Assembly: GCF_900115775.1 (NCBI RefSeq)
Contig: NZ_FOXS01000005.1
Coordinates: 310,001 to 374,000 of the forward strand
Length of the DNA: 64,000 bases
Source: Hymenobacter arizonensis
GTDB lineage: Bacteria > Bacteroidota > Bacteroidia > Cytophagales > Hymenobacteraceae
Direction: 5' to 3'
The notes under the pieces are model-generated. The model saw nothing but the letters and a program-made list of their open reading frames with translations. It was not told the origin of the DNA and searched no databases. Positions 8,334-17,058 of the stretch are shown piece after piece. Both the position numbers and the translations under genes were made by a program. Position 1 is the first letter of the stretch. Every line of letters starts with the position of its first letter.

Positions 8334-8846
8334 CTACGAGTGGCCGTTGCCCAACTGGGCTGCAATAATGAACTCGGCCAGCTCGCGGAAGCAGCCGTGC
8401 CCGCCCGGCGTTTGGCAATGAAAGTCGGCTACGGCGCGGGCAAAAGAAGTGGCGTCGCCGGGGCAGGCGGAAAAGCCCACGCGGCTGAGGATTTCAATGT
8501 CGTTGGTGTCGTCCCCGATGAAGGCAATTTCATCGGCCTGCAAGCCGGTGCGGTCCAGAATTTCCTGCAGGCAGGCCGTCTTGTCTTTGATGCCCAAATG
8601 AAGCTCCTCAATTTGAAGCTTGGCGGCGCGGGTGCGCACCGAGGGCGACACTTCCCCGGTGATGATGCCACTGGCAATGCCGTGCTCACGCAGGCGCACC
8701 ACGCCCATGCCATCGCGAATGTTGAAGCGCTTCATTTCCTCGCCGCGCTCCGAGTAATACACCCCGCCATCGGTCAGGACGCCGTCGCAATCGGTGAGTA
8801 CGAGGCGGATGCGGCGGGCACGGGCAGTGAGTTCAGCTAGTTTCAT
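8334..8846 (-). CDS. kdsC: KdsC-type HAD phosphatase (KDO-8-phosphate phosphatase)
   Basis: HAD-superfamily hydrolase of 170 aa, the usual KdsC size, without a cap domain. Motif I is LTDCDGVLTDG, motif II is in SGIITGE, and motif III/IV is FIGDDTNDIEIL. KdsC removes phosphate from KDO-8-P in lipopolysaccharide core synthesis. The partner kdsA/kdsB genes are not adjacent, so a related sugar-acid phosphatase remains possible. Start ATG at 8846, with a TATCTTTG promoter box 18 bases upstream. Confidence 0.82.
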   Translation of the reverse strand: MKLAELTARARRIRLVLTDCDGVLTDGGVYYSERGEEMKRFNIRDGMGVVRLREHGIASGIITGEVSPSVRTRAAKLQIEELHLGIKDKTACLQEILDRTGLQADEIAFIGDDTNDIEILSRVGFSACPGDATSFARAVADFHCQTPGGHGCFRELAEFIIAAQLGNGHS

Positions 8847-8864
8847 AAAAGCAAGAAGAAACAG

Positions 8865-8872
8865 CAAAGATA
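8865..8872 (-). promoter_or_regulatory. -7 box TATCTTTG upstream of kdsC-like gene
   Basis: Read on the minus strand the bases are TATCTTTG, an exact match to the Bacteroidota -7 consensus TAnnTTTG. It is 18 bases before the ATG at 8846, so the leader would be short. Confidence 0.5.
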
Positions 8873-9006
8873 GAGTAGAAGAAAAAAATGGCCTATGTTA
8901 ATTCTACTGCAAAAAGGGCACGAATAGAGAATTGAAAATTGGATTCTAATTATAATTATCCCGGAGAGCGTATCTTAGCATAGATAAACTATAACCCTTG
9001 TATCTT

Positions 9007-9939
9007 ATGAAGAATCAGTTGGCTATGGGGGCGATTATGGCCCTGTTAGTGCCTTTTGTTGGGCATGCGCAAGCCGCGCGGGAAGCCATAATAGCTGCCG
9101 AAACAGCTTTTGCTGCACAGTCTGCGCAAGCAGGAACGGGAGTTGCTTTTTTGGCGAATAGCGCGCCCACGGGCCTAGTAACTAATGAAGGCAAATGGGC
9201 CAATGCACAAGAGGTGTGGAAAGCGCGCCCTTCGCAGGCGGGCAACTATCTGTCTTGGTACCCGGTGCTGGCCGATGCGGCGCAGGCAGGCGACTTGGGC
9301 TATACTACCGGCCCCTGGACGTCCTATAAAAACAACCAACCCAACGCCTCTGGCGAGTATGTGACCGTGTGGCGCAAGCAGCCCGACGGCAAGTGGAAGT
9401 TTGTGGTAGACATGGGCATTGAGCGCATTGGCACCGCTCCTGCAAAGGTGACCACCGTGCCCCAGCCGCACCTGTTGCCCGCAGCCGCTACCCCGAGCAC
9501 GGCGCCCTCGAATGTTGTGATTGACATCGACCGAAGGTTTGCCATTGCCCAGCAGCTCAAGCCCGGCGCCACTTACCAGCAATACCTGAGCTCCGAAGCC
9601 CGCCTCTACCGCCCAGGCTTGTCGATGATGCAAGGCGCCGCCGCCGCCGCCAACATGAAAAACCTGGACGGCAGCTACCTCTTTACGCCCGTGACCGGAT
9701 ACTTGGCCGCCTCCGGCGACCTGGGCTACGTGGTGGGCAACCTGACCCGGCCCGCCGGCACCAAGCACCCCGAAGAAAACGGCAGCTACCTGCGCGTGTG
9801 GCGCCGCGAAGCCGTCGACGGCTGGCGCGTAGTGCTGGAGGTGTTCAACTTTACCCCCGGCTCCCAGGATGCCGTAGCGGCTCCAGCACCCGATAAGGCC
9901 CCCGCATCGGGGCAGTTGCCTACCACGCCTTCCAACTAG
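9007..9939 (+). CDS. secreted protein with two NTF2-like (DUF4440-type) domains
   Basis: About 310 aa. The N-terminus is a signal peptide (MKNQLAMGAIMALLVPFVGHAQA). Two similar domains follow, at roughly residues 25-145 and 175-290; each contains a GDLGYTTG/GDLGYVVG turn followed by GEYVTVWRKQPDGKWKFV or GSYLRVWRREAVDGW, the pattern of SnoaL/DUF4440 NTF2-like folds. The link between them is Pro/Thr-rich. No enzymatic role can be assigned. ATG 9007 is used because the upstream TTG (8998) adds nothing. Confidence 0.75.
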   Translation: MKNQLAMGAIMALLVPFVGHAQAAREAIIAAETAFAAQSAQAGTGVAFLANSAPTGLVTNEGKWANAQEVWKARPSQAGNYLSWYPVLADAAQAGDLGYTTGPWTSYKNNQPNASGEYVTVWRKQPDGKWKFVVDMGIERIGTAPAKVTTVPQPHLLPAAATPSTAPSNVVIDIDRRFAIAQQLKPGATYQQYLSSEARLYRPGLSMMQGAAAAANMKNLDGSYLFTPVTGYLAASGDLGYVVGNLTRPAGTKHPEENGSYLRVWRREAVDGWRVVLEVFNFTPGSQDAVAAPAPDKAPASGQLPTTPSN

Positions 9940-9962
9940 TTTAACGGCAAGCATCAGCTAAG

Positions 9963-10020
9963 CTGCAAACAACGAAAAGCCCCCGTCTACAGTCAGACGG
10001 GGGCTTTTCGTTGTTTGCAG
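9963..10020. terminator. bidirectional hairpin terminator
   Basis: Perfect 26-bp inverted repeat, arms 9963-9988 and 9995-10020, loop of 6. The stem carries gcccccgtct with flanking aaaag/cttttc, so it gives a U-tract in either direction. It sits between the convergent genes ending at 9939 and 10041. Confidence 0.85.
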
Positions 10021-10040
10021 CAGTGGTAGTGTTGAGCGCC

Positions 10041-10367
10041 CTAAGCGCCGGTGGCCGCCAGGCGCACTACCAGTCCGTCGGTGCGGGGCGTGAGGCGAAT
10101 CTGGCAGCTGAGGCGGCTGCCGGTGTGTACCACGGGCAGGGTTTCGAGCATGTCGAGCTCGTCGTCGCTGGGCTCGGGGAGGGCGGGGCCCGCCAGCACT
10201 TCCACGTGGCAAGTGGCGCACAGGGCCATGCCGCCGCAAGTAGCCATGATGTTGTAGCCGCTGGCTTTGAGCAGCTCCATCAGGCTCAGGCCCATGTCGG
10301 TGGGGCCGATGTGCTCGGTGCGTTGGCCGGGGGCTTCCTCGACGTAGATGCGTATGTCTTCGGTCAT
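10041..10367 (-). CDS. 2Fe-2S ferredoxin (adrenodoxin-type)
   Basis: 108 aa. Cluster ligands are Cys44, Cys50, Cys53 (CGGMALCATC, C-x5-C-x2-C) and Cys88 in LSCQIR, which is the vertebrate/ISC-type 2Fe-2S arrangement. It begins MTEDIRIYVEE. The next gene upstream on the same strand is a ferredoxin-NADP reductase, so the two probably form a redox pair, although a palindromic repeat separates them. Confidence 0.9.
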   Translation of the reverse strand: MTEDIRIYVEEAPGQRTEHIGPTDMGLSLMELLKASGYNIMATCGGMALCATCHVEVLAGPALPEPSDDELDMLETLPVVHTGSRLSCQIRLTPRTDGLVVRLAATGA

Positions 10368-10379
10368 AAATAGATTATG

Positions 10380-10454
10380 AGTTAAGCGTTAGGAGTTGAG
10401 GGTTAAAAGTCGTAGTGCTTGCAACTTTTAACCCTCAACTCCTAACTCTTAACT
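10380..10454. repeat. family F palindrome (AT-rich, ttaaccctcaactcctaac type)
   Basis: Arms at 10380-10410 and 10424-10454 (31 bases) pair with one mismatch. The arm contains gttaggagttgagggtt. It lies between the ferredoxin and its likely reductase gene. Composition is unlike the GC-rich families A-C. Confidence 0.8.
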
Positions 10455-10456
10455 TT

Positions 10457-11473
10457 TTACATGGAAGGCGCCCCGTTCACCGTAGTGTACTTGAGGGTGT
10501 ACTTCTTGTCAGGGTAAATGTATTTGAACGCGCCCTGGCACATGAGCGCGGCCTCGTGGAAGCCGCAAAGAATGAGCTTGAGCTTGCCCGGGTACGTGTT
10601 GATGTCGCCGATGGCATACACGCCGGGAAGGGAAGTGCTGTAGTCTAGCGTGTCGACCACAATGGCGTCATCGGTTAGCTCCAGGCCCCACTCGCCGATG
10701 GGACCGAGCTTGGGCGTGAGGCCAAAGAGTGGGATGAAGTGGTCGAGCGGCACGGTGGAAGCCGTGCCGTCGTTGCCGGTGATGGTGACCTCGGCCAGCT
10801 TGCCGTTGCCGTGCAGGTGCGTCACGTTGCTGGACAGCACGAGCTTGATTTTACCAGCGTCAGCAAGGTTCTTCACTTTCTCGGCCGAGTCGGCGGCGCC
10901 GCGGAAGGTGGTGCCGCGGTGCACCAGGGTCACGTCGGCGGCCACGTTGGCCAGGAAGTTGGTCCAGTCCAGGGCCGAGTCGCCGCCGCCGGCGATGACG
11001 ATTTTCTGGTCGCGGAAATACTCAGGGTCGCGCACCATGTAGTGCACGCCTCTGCCGCCCTCAAACTGTTCGAGGTTTTCGACGGCGGGCTTGCGCGGCT
11101 CAAACGAGCCCAGGCCGCCGGCAATGGCCACGGCTTTGCAGTGAATTTCGGTGCCGTCCGTGGTGTAGAGTTGGAAGGAGCCATCGTCGAGCTTGGCAAA
11201 CCGCTCCACCCGCTCGCCGAGCGTGAAGGTGGGGTGGAAGGGCTCAATTTGCTTCATGAGGTTATCCACGAGGTCACCGGCCAGGATTTCGGGGAAGCCC
11301 GGAATGTCGTAAATCGGCTTTTTGGGGTAAATCTCGGAAAGCTGGCCCCCGGGCTGGGGCAGGGCGTCGACGACGTGGCAGCGGAGCTTGAGCAATCCGG
11401 CTTCAAAAACTGCAAACAAACCAACCGGGCCGGCCCCGATGATGCAGATATCCGTGGAAATTACGTTGGGCAT
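10457..11473 (-). CDS. ferredoxin--NADP(+) reductase, thioredoxin-reductase-like type
   Basis: 338 aa flavoprotein. It has an FAD-binding IIGAGPVGLFA motif near residues 10-20, an NADP-binding IVIAGGGDSALDW motif in the middle, and a C-terminal GVYAIGDINTYPGKLKLI stretch. There is no CxxC redox pair, so this is not a thioredoxin reductase but the TrxR-like FNR type. ATG at 11473 is chosen since similarity begins at MPNVISTDICIIG. The neighbouring 2Fe-2S ferredoxin is a plausible partner. Confidence 0.88.
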   Translation of the reverse strand: MPNVISTDICIIGAGPVGLFAVFEAGLLKLRCHVVDALPQPGGQLSEIYPKKPIYDIPGFPEILAGDLVDNLMKQIEPFHPTFTLGERVERFAKLDDGSFQLYTTDGTEIHCKAVAIAGGLGSFEPRKPAVENLEQFEGGRGVHYMVRDPEYFRDQKIVIAGGGDSALDWTNFLANVAADVTLVHRGTTFRGAADSAEKVKNLADAGKIKLVLSSNVTHLHGNGKLAEVTITGNDGTASTVPLDHFIPLFGLTPKLGPIGEWGLELTDDAIVVDTLDYSTSLPGVYAIGDINTYPGKLKLILCGFHEAALMCQGAFKYIYPDKKYTLKYTTVNGAPSM

Positions 11474-11670
11474 AATAGCAATAAGTGCCTGAATAAGCGC
11501 TTGGTGAAAAGCGACCGCAACCCGAAGGAAGCCGTTTGGCAAAGGTACGGTCCGCGGCCGGGGCTGCCAACGGCGGCCCGGTTTATAACAGCGCGCCGCC
11601 CCAAAACGTTGGCCGAAACCAGGATATCTACAGGAAAAGGGATGAGCAACGCCCGTTGCCTTAGCCGGGG

Positions 11671-12060
11671 CTACAAGTCGTCCAGAAACTGGGCAGCATC
11701 CCAAATATTGAGAAACTGCCGCACCGGCATTACCTGGCCCGTGGTGATTTCGTCGCAGGAGCGGCGGGTGGGCAGGCCAGGCACGTGCACTTCGGCCACC
11801 ATGCTCACGCCACGCTGCACAATAAGCTGCTCCACGGCCTGAAACTTAGACCGCAGGTCTTGGCTTACTTGGTTCACCACCTGCATGTCGCTTAAAATAC
11901 TGAATCCGGGGGTTACTTCCGAAAGCGCGGCTTTCCAATCATCTACGTAATCGGGCAGGCAGGTTGCTTGCTGCATTTGCCCGAAATTCTGGTAAAAAAG
12001 GCGGTTTTTCTCATCTTCTACAGTAAGCTGGTATTCGGGGCGGAAAGCAATAAGACGCAT
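11671..12060 (-). CDS. hypothetical protein, small soluble
   Basis: 129 aa with no signal peptide or membrane segment. The order of strands and helices (LTVEDEKNRLFYQNFG; VTPGFSILSDMQVV; VSMVAEVHVPGL) recalls SpoIIAA/STAS-like domains, but the resemblance is weak and I make no functional claim. It lies about 200 bases upstream of the FNR gene, same strand. Confidence 0.6.
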   Translation of the reverse strand: MRLIAFRPEYQLTVEDEKNRLFYQNFGQMQQATCLPDYVDDWKAALSEVTPGFSILSDMQVVNQVSQDLRSKFQAVEQLIVQRGVSMVAEVHVPGLPTRRSCDEITTGQVMPVRQFLNIWDAAQFLDDL

Positions 12061-12162
12061 AAAGGCAGTGATAACATAGCAGCACGAGCCTGGATAAATA
12101 CGTAAGGCTCTTTGACGCTACAATATTACTACCTAGCAAGGTTGCAGTGCTAGCTGCCCGGG

Positions 12163-13263
12163 CTAAAATGAAATGGCGATGCTGGAAGTGAGGTTGCCGT
12201 AGTTGCTTGCCGCCGGGTCTCCGACTTGCCGGAACTCGGCGTCCTGGCCCCGGAGGTAGCGGCCCTCAAGGCGCAGCAGCACATTGGTAGCGGGCGCATA
12301 GTCGAGGTTGACGGACCCTCCACCGGCTCGGAAGTTGGGGCTGCCGAAAAAAGGGATGTCGTTGTTAATAATTACGCCCCGCTCGGCCACGTAGTATTCG
12401 GCTCGGGCGGTACTAAACCATTTATCGGCCAGTTGGTAGCGTAAGAACGCCGCGCCCGTGTGCCAGGTATCAAATTTCCCATACACGGCCGTTGCCTGCT
12501 TGCCCACATCAAATACTCCCGCGACGCTCAGGCGGCTGGTAAGGGCGTAGGTGAGGTAAAAATTGTGAAAGTAACGGTGGTACTGAGGCGCGCCGGTAGG
12601 GCCTTCCACACCAAAAAATGTGCTGCTGTTGATGAGCAGCTTGGCCGTGGGCTTCCATTGAATCTGGGTGCCCAGGGCCTTTTTCTCATTGGTTTCGCGG
12701 ATGTTTTGCCAGCCGTTTAGCACCACCGCCGTCAGCGTCAGCTTCGGGTCGACTTCGTAGGTGAAGCGGGCGCCGGCTTCGTAGTAGGGCGAATTTTCGG
12801 CCATGAGGGAGCGGGTCAGCGTCCAGTTTTCCTTGCTAATGGCCGATTCGAACCCGATGTGAGAAGTGAAAATGCCGACATCGAGCCAGGCCTTTTTGAA
12901 GGGGCGAAACCCGGCGTAGGCTTCGTAGAGGTGGCGCAGCGTGAGCTCTTCGTCGGCGTAGTTGGCTTCTACGTAGGTGCCGGCGTGCAGGCCAATGGCG
13001 CCGCGCACTATGCCGTTGTCGTAGCGTACGCCCACCAAAGCCTGGTTCACGGTGAACTCGTTTTGGCGATTGTGGGAGTACAAGAAAGGAGGGCGCACGG
13101 TGCTGCCGTAGTTCCCGAACTCGTAGCCATAATAGGCGTCTAGGTTACCATAGAAAGTGAGCGGGCTGGCGGTCGCTGTTTGGGTAGAGTCGGACGGAGA
13201 CGCGGTTTGGGCGCGAGCCGCGGCGCTGGCGGCCACGAGCAGTAAGGTAAAAAGGTGCTTCAT
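12163..13263 (-). CDS. outer-membrane beta-barrel porin-like protein
   Basis: About 366 aa. Signal peptide MKHLFTLLLVAASAAARAQ, then PLTFYGNLDAYYGYEFG and alternating amphipathic strands to a C-terminal NYGNLTSSIAISF ending in Phe, as in outer-membrane barrels. This is the pattern of the Bacteroidota BBP2/OmpL-like porin family. Substrate unknown. ATG 13263 is supported by a CACCTTTG box (13270-13277, minus strand) ending 6 bases before it. Confidence 0.8.
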   Translation of the reverse strand: MKHLFTLLLVAASAAARAQTASPSDSTQTATASPLTFYGNLDAYYGYEFGNYGSTVRPPFLYSHNRQNEFTVNQALVGVRYDNGIVRGAIGLHAGTYVEANYADEELTLRHLYEAYAGFRPFKKAWLDVGIFTSHIGFESAISKENWTLTRSLMAENSPYYEAGARFTYEVDPKLTLTAVVLNGWQNIRETNEKKALGTQIQWKPTAKLLINSSTFFGVEGPTGAPQYHRYFHNFYLTYALTSRLSVAGVFDVGKQATAVYGKFDTWHTGAAFLRYQLADKWFSTARAEYYVAERGVIINNDIPFFGSPNFRAGGGSVNLDYAPATNVLLRLEGRYLRGQDAEFRQVGDPAASNYGNLTSSIAISF

Positions 13264-13269
13264 TGCGGG

Positions 13270-13277
13270 CAAAGGTG
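13270..13277 (-). promoter_or_regulatory. CACCTTTG, -7-like box before the porin gene
   Basis: On the minus strand this reads CACCTTTG, one change from TAnnTTTG, six bases before the ATG at 13263. It is another short-leader arrangement. Confidence 0.35.
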
Positions 13278-13468
13278 GCTTCGGAAGGGCCATTCCTTAG
13301 CATTGCAGGGCTTATTAAAGCTCGACACTGCAAAATTTTGCTTCCAGACCGGCGTTCTGCGTACCAGCCGCGCCGCTGTTGCGTTTACCCGCTTTGGTTT
13401 TCGGCCGCGGGGCATTTCGCTGCGTAATGCCTATACTTCGTGCCAAAACCTTGCCTAGCGCTTTACCT

Positions 13469-14803
13469 ATGCCGATATCCGTTTCCGTGGGGCCGCCCGC
13501 TTCGCGTCTTTTTCGTTGTTTCCGACTTGCTGGAGTGTTTTTTGGAGCAATTTCACTGCTGGGCAGCTGCAGCTCAGAACCCGACGACACCAAAACGGGC
13601 AGCCCGGCCAAGGGGGCCAAGACCGCTGCTACAACCCCAACTGCGGCCGAAGTTGCTCCGCTGCGGGTAAATGTATTTTTGGAATATTCGGGCGGCATGA
13701 AGGGGTTTGTGCCCCGTGGCGGCGCCGACAAGCCGGCTACAGAATTTCAGCAGCGCATTGGCGCGCTCATCACCGAAACCCAGGTGAGCGGGGCAATAGC
13801 CGAGCGCAAGTACTACCTGTGCGAAAACGCCGCGCCGCGGGCCGTACCGTTTCAGCAGCTGCGCGACGTGGTGCAGGGCGAAGTGAACCAAGCTGCCCTC
13901 GGTACCGAGCTGCCGCAAATGCTGGAAGGTATTCTCAACATGCCGCAGGCCACGCAACAGGTGAGCGTAGTGATTTCCGACTTCATCTATGGCCCAGCCC
14001 GCAAGTCGGACTTCTCGCAGCTGCCCAACCTAATTCGTACGTCCATTGCGCCGGTCAGCCAGAAGCAGCTGGCCGTGGCCGTGTTTGGCGAAGCTTCGCG
14101 CTTCTACGGCACCTACCACCCGGCCGTGAAAACGCCCATGACCAAGCGCACGCTGAACGGTGAGAAGGTGCCCTACTACGTGTGGGTGATTGGCCCGCCC
14201 GCGCTGGTGGCCCGCTATACGGCCGAGGTATTTAAGAATGCACCGGCTCAGCAAGCCTTCTTCGGCCTGAAAACCGACACGCCTGCCTTCGCGCCCTTGC
14301 TTACCAAGCTCACCGACCCGAAGTTAAAGCCCAGTGGCGGCACCGTGTACGCCGAAAACAACGGCCTGACGCTGAACCCTTCCGATGGCCCCGTGGACTT
14401 TTCGGTAGGTGTAAATTTAAGGGAATTGCCCGCCGCGTGGCAGAAACCCGCATTTTTGGCCCAACATATGCAGGTGCGCCTGCCCAACGGCCAGGCCTCG
14501 CTGGTAGCCAACTCGGTGCGTCCGCTCACCGATGAGGAGCAGAGCGGCCAGCCAGTGCTAGCACCCTACACCCACGTGATGCGGCTGCGGGTGAGCAAGC
14601 TGGCCAGCGCCACGGCCACCCTTAGCCTGGCCCTGCCCGCCCCGGAAACGCCGGAATGGGTTGCCGCCTGGTCGACCACCAACGACAACACGCCGGCGCC
14701 GCGCACCTTCGGCCTCGACCAGATTCTGGCCGGCGTGCGCCAATCGTACCCAACTCCGCTACCGCCCGTATTTACGGTTCAGCTTCCACTCAAAAAAGAC
14801 TAA
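13469..14803 (+). CDS. lipoprotein with degenerate vWA-like motif (first gene of tubulin/actin/stator locus)
   Basis: 444 aa from the ATG at 13469; two other in-frame ATGs exist upstream (13379, 13427), but the later one gives a compact lipoprotein signal (FFGAISLLGSC, lipobox LLGSC). After a low-complexity Ala/Thr/Pro linker comes RVNVFLEYSGGMKGFVP, which resembles the vWA MIDAS motif DxSxS with the Asp replaced by Glu and the second Ser by Gly. A later VSVVISDFIYG strand also suits a Rossmann-like vWA fold. Predicted outer- or inner-membrane-anchored, facing the periplasm. It is followed after 18 bases by the next gene, all seven genes of the locus being on the + strand. Confidence 0.65.
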   Translation: MPISVSVGPPASRLFRCFRLAGVFFGAISLLGSCSSEPDDTKTGSPAKGAKTAATTPTAAEVAPLRVNVFLEYSGGMKGFVPRGGADKPATEFQQRIGALITETQVSGAIAERKYYLCENAAPRAVPFQQLRDVVQGEVNQAALGTELPQMLEGILNMPQATQQVSVVISDFIYGPARKSDFSQLPNLIRTSIAPVSQKQLAVAVFGEASRFYGTYHPAVKTPMTKRTLNGEKVPYYVWVIGPPALVARYTAEVFKNAPAQQAFFGLKTDTPAFAPLLTKLTDPKLKPSGGTVYAENNGLTLNPSDGPVDFSVGVNLRELPAAWQKPAFLAQHMQVRLPNGQASLVANSVRPLTDEEQSGQPVLAPYTHVMRLRVSKLASATATLSLALPAPETPEWVAAWSTTNDNTPAPRTFGLDQILAGVRQSYPTPLPPVFTVQLPLKKD

Positions 14804-14821
14804 CAACCCGCTTGCTTTTCT

Positions 14822-15232
14822 ATGCAAACCTTCTTCACCAGCCTGTACTCGGCTCTGATTTCAATCTTTCAAAGCCAGCGCCCCGCCGACTTCGGCTTGT
14901 ATAAGACTGACTTGTTTTCGCTTGTGGGGTGGAGCACGCTCGGGGTGGCCCTGCTGTTGGTTGTGTTGTTTTACTACGTTTTCAATTCGGCCCTGCGCAC
15001 GGGCATGTTCCGCACCACGCACTGGGTGTTGACGCTGGCGCTGGCCGCCGGCCTGGGCACGTTTCTGGCTAACTCGCTGAGCAAAAGCCACGGCGCTGAA
15101 TCGAGCAGCTACCTCGGGTACTTCATGGTGGTGAACATGCTAGTGGCCGCCCTGTGGTTCCTGCTGTTTTCGGTGCTATTGAAGCGCTGGAGTACCTATG
15201 CGCGCACTACGCCGTTTGTGGGGCCGTTTTAA
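14822..15232 (+). CDS. small three-TM membrane protein
   Basis: 136 aa with three hydrophobic segments: LVGWSTLGVALLLVVLFYYVF, HWVLTLALAAGLGTFLA and YFMVVNMLVAALWFLLFSVLL. No family recognised. It starts 18 bases after the lipoprotein gene and precedes the tubulin-like gene, so it is probably part of the same machine or its membrane anchor. A palindromic repeat (15239-15370) separates it from the next gene. Confidence 0.7.
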   Translation: MQTFFTSLYSALISIFQSQRPADFGLYKTDLFSLVGWSTLGVALLLVVLFYYVFNSALRTGMFRTTHWVLTLALAAGLGTFLANSLSKSHGAESSSYLGYFMVVNMLVAALWFLLFSVLLKRWSTYARTTPFVGPF

Positions 15233-15238
15233 GCAGGG

Positions 15239-15370
15239 ACCTCACCCCCGGCCCCTCTCCAAAAGAGAGGGGAGCCTGACGATTTTCAGGTGAGAAATTT
15301 AATATTATCTACAGAAACAACCGTGCCGCCGTGGCTCCCCTCTCTTTTGGAGAGGGGCCGGGGGTGAGGT
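15239..15370. repeat. family B palindrome, perfect 38-bp arms
   Basis: Arms 15239-15276 and 15333-15370 are exact reverse complements around a 56-base AT-rich spacer. The arm core is acctcacccccggcccctct followed by a small self-complementary block and gaggggagcc. It lies inside the seven-gene locus, immediately before the tubulin-like gene. Confidence 0.92.
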
Positions 15371-15390
15371 TCTTACGTCAGAACAAAATA

Positions 15391-16872
15391 ATGCCTAAAC
15401 TTTTCATCTTCGCCGTGGGCGGCACTGGGGCCCGCGTGCTGCGCTCGCTCACCATGCTGCTGGCCTCAGGCGTGCGCATTCCCAATTGCGACCAGATAGT
15501 TCCCGTCCTCATCGACCCTGACACCCAAAACGGCGACGTGACCCGCACCGTGGCGCTGCTCAAGCGCTACGCCCGCATTCACGAAGCCCTGTACGGCGAC
15601 GGCCAGAAGGAAAAAGAAGGCTTCTTCAGCCAGCCCATGAACACGCTGGCCAACCTGAATACTAGCGGGGGCGGCGAGGAACTGCGCGACTCGTTTGTGT
15701 ACGACTTCGGCGGCATCAGCCAACCCTTCCGCGACTACCTCAAATACAATGACCTCTCGGTGGAAACGCAGGGGTTGGTCGATTTGCTATTCACGCAAGA
15801 CAGCCTCGCGGCCAATCTTGACGTGGGTTTCCGCGGCTCGCCTAACGTGGGCTCGGTGGTGCTCAACGCCGTGGTGCAGTCTAAGGAGATGCGCTACCTC
15901 GCCCAGAGCCTGCAGGACGGCGACCGCGCCTTTTTCATTAGCTCGATTTTCGGCGGTACTGGCGCGGCGGGTTTCCCGCTGCTGGTGAAAAACCTGCGCG
16001 ATTCCAATTCTGCGCTGGCCCACCCCGAGGTGCGCCGCCGCATGAAAGCCGGCGCCCTGGTAATGCTGCCTTACTTCAAGCTGCAGGAGCCTTCGCAGGA
16101 TGAAAAAGCCGCCGGCCAGGATTTCATCGACTCCAACACCTTCATTACAAAGACCAAAACGGCCCTCTCGTACTACGCCGACAACCTGCAGGGCCTGGAA
16201 GCCATGTACTACCTCGGCGACCAGCCAGGCCAGCCCCTGGCCAACCACCCCGGCCGCGCCGAGCAGCGCAACCAGGCCCACTTGCTGGAGATGCTGGGCG
16301 CCCTCTCTGTTCAGCACTTCATGGAAGTGCCCGACAATCAGCTCGACGCAGGCCAGCCCCTCTACCACGAGTATGGCTTGAAGGCCGACGCCCCCGAAGT
16401 AGACTTCGGCCAATTGCCCAGCGACCTGCGCCAGGAAGTAGCCCGCCCGCTGATTCAGCTGCATTACTTCGCCCGCTACTTCCTAAAGCACACCCCCGAC
16501 GACGCCAAAGCGCCCTATTACGAAGCCGGCAACCTCTCGGCCCAACTGCGCAACAACCGCGCCCTGCGCGAGCTGAACGACTTCTTCGGCGACTACAACG
16601 AGTGGATACGCGAGCTGGGCGTGAACCAGCGCCGCTACACCGCCATCCGCGCCGAGGAGATGGACTTCAACAAAATGGTGGCGGATAAAACGGTCGAAAC
16701 CGGCATCTTCAACAAAGGCATTACCCCGGGCTACTTCCGCGACGAGCTGACCAAGGCCGTAGGTAAAGCCACGCTGAACAACCCCACGGAGAACGAGGCG
16801 TTGCGCTGGGTGGTAAAGGCTTTTGAAGAAGCTACGGGCGAGATTCTGAATAAGAAGCTGCAGTATTCATAG
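15391..16872 (+). CDS. tubulin/FtsZ-like GTPase-fold protein
   Basis: 493 aa. The N-terminus MPKLFIFAVGGTGARVLRSL has the glycine-rich loop (Gly10-Gly13) of the tubulin/FtsZ nucleotide site, and FGGTGAAGFPLL near residues 187-198 matches the tubulin signature motif GGTGxG. This fits the bacterial tubulin-like family often labelled Tubulin_2. No membrane segment, so cytoplasmic. Polymerisation cannot be judged from sequence. ATG at 15391 starts directly at the conserved strand; the longer frame begins in repeat B. Next gene encodes an actin/Hsp70-fold protein. Confidence 0.75.
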   Translation: MPKLFIFAVGGTGARVLRSLTMLLASGVRIPNCDQIVPVLIDPDTQNGDVTRTVALLKRYARIHEALYGDGQKEKEGFFSQPMNTLANLNTSGGGEELRDSFVYDFGGISQPFRDYLKYNDLSVETQGLVDLLFTQDSLAANLDVGFRGSPNVGSVVLNAVVQSKEMRYLAQSLQDGDRAFFISSIFGGTGAAGFPLLVKNLRDSNSALAHPEVRRRMKAGALVMLPYFKLQEPSQDEKAAGQDFIDSNTFITKTKTALSYYADNLQGLEAMYYLGDQPGQPLANHPGRAEQRNQAHLLEMLGALSVQHFMEVPDNQLDAGQPLYHEYGLKADAPEVDFGQLPSDLRQEVARPLIQLHYFARYFLKHTPDDAKAPYYEAGNLSAQLRNNRALRELNDFFGDYNEWIRELGVNQRRYTAIRAEEMDFNKMVADKTVETGIFNKGITPGYFRDELTKAVGKATLNNPTENEALRWVVKAFEEATGEILNKKLQYS

Positions 16873-16880
16873 CCGGCGAA

Positions 16881-17027
16881 ACCTCACCCCCGGCCCCTCT
16901 CCCGCGGAGAGGGGAGCCTGACGTTTTAACATCGATAAATTCTTTTAAAGGAACAGTAGAGGACATTCGCTGCTAATACCAACCTTTTCGGCTCCCCTCT
17001 CCACGGGAGAGAGGCCGGGGGTGAGGT
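16881..17027. repeat. family B palindrome
   Basis: Arms 16881-16918 and 16990-17027 pair with a few mismatches around a 71-base AT-rich spacer. It sits between the tubulin-like and the Hsp70/actin-like genes, nine bases after the first stop codon. Confidence 0.9.
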
Positions 17028-17058
17028 TCTGCCGGCCGCGCCTCTCTCAACAATACAC

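Noticed and set aside
9963..10020. Member of the mobile palindrome families
   Set aside because: Short loop, GC stem with A/T flanks and position between convergent stops make it an ordinary bidirectional terminator.
10457..11473. Thioredoxin reductase
   Set aside because: The CxxC redox pair is absent, and a ferredoxin gene is adjacent.
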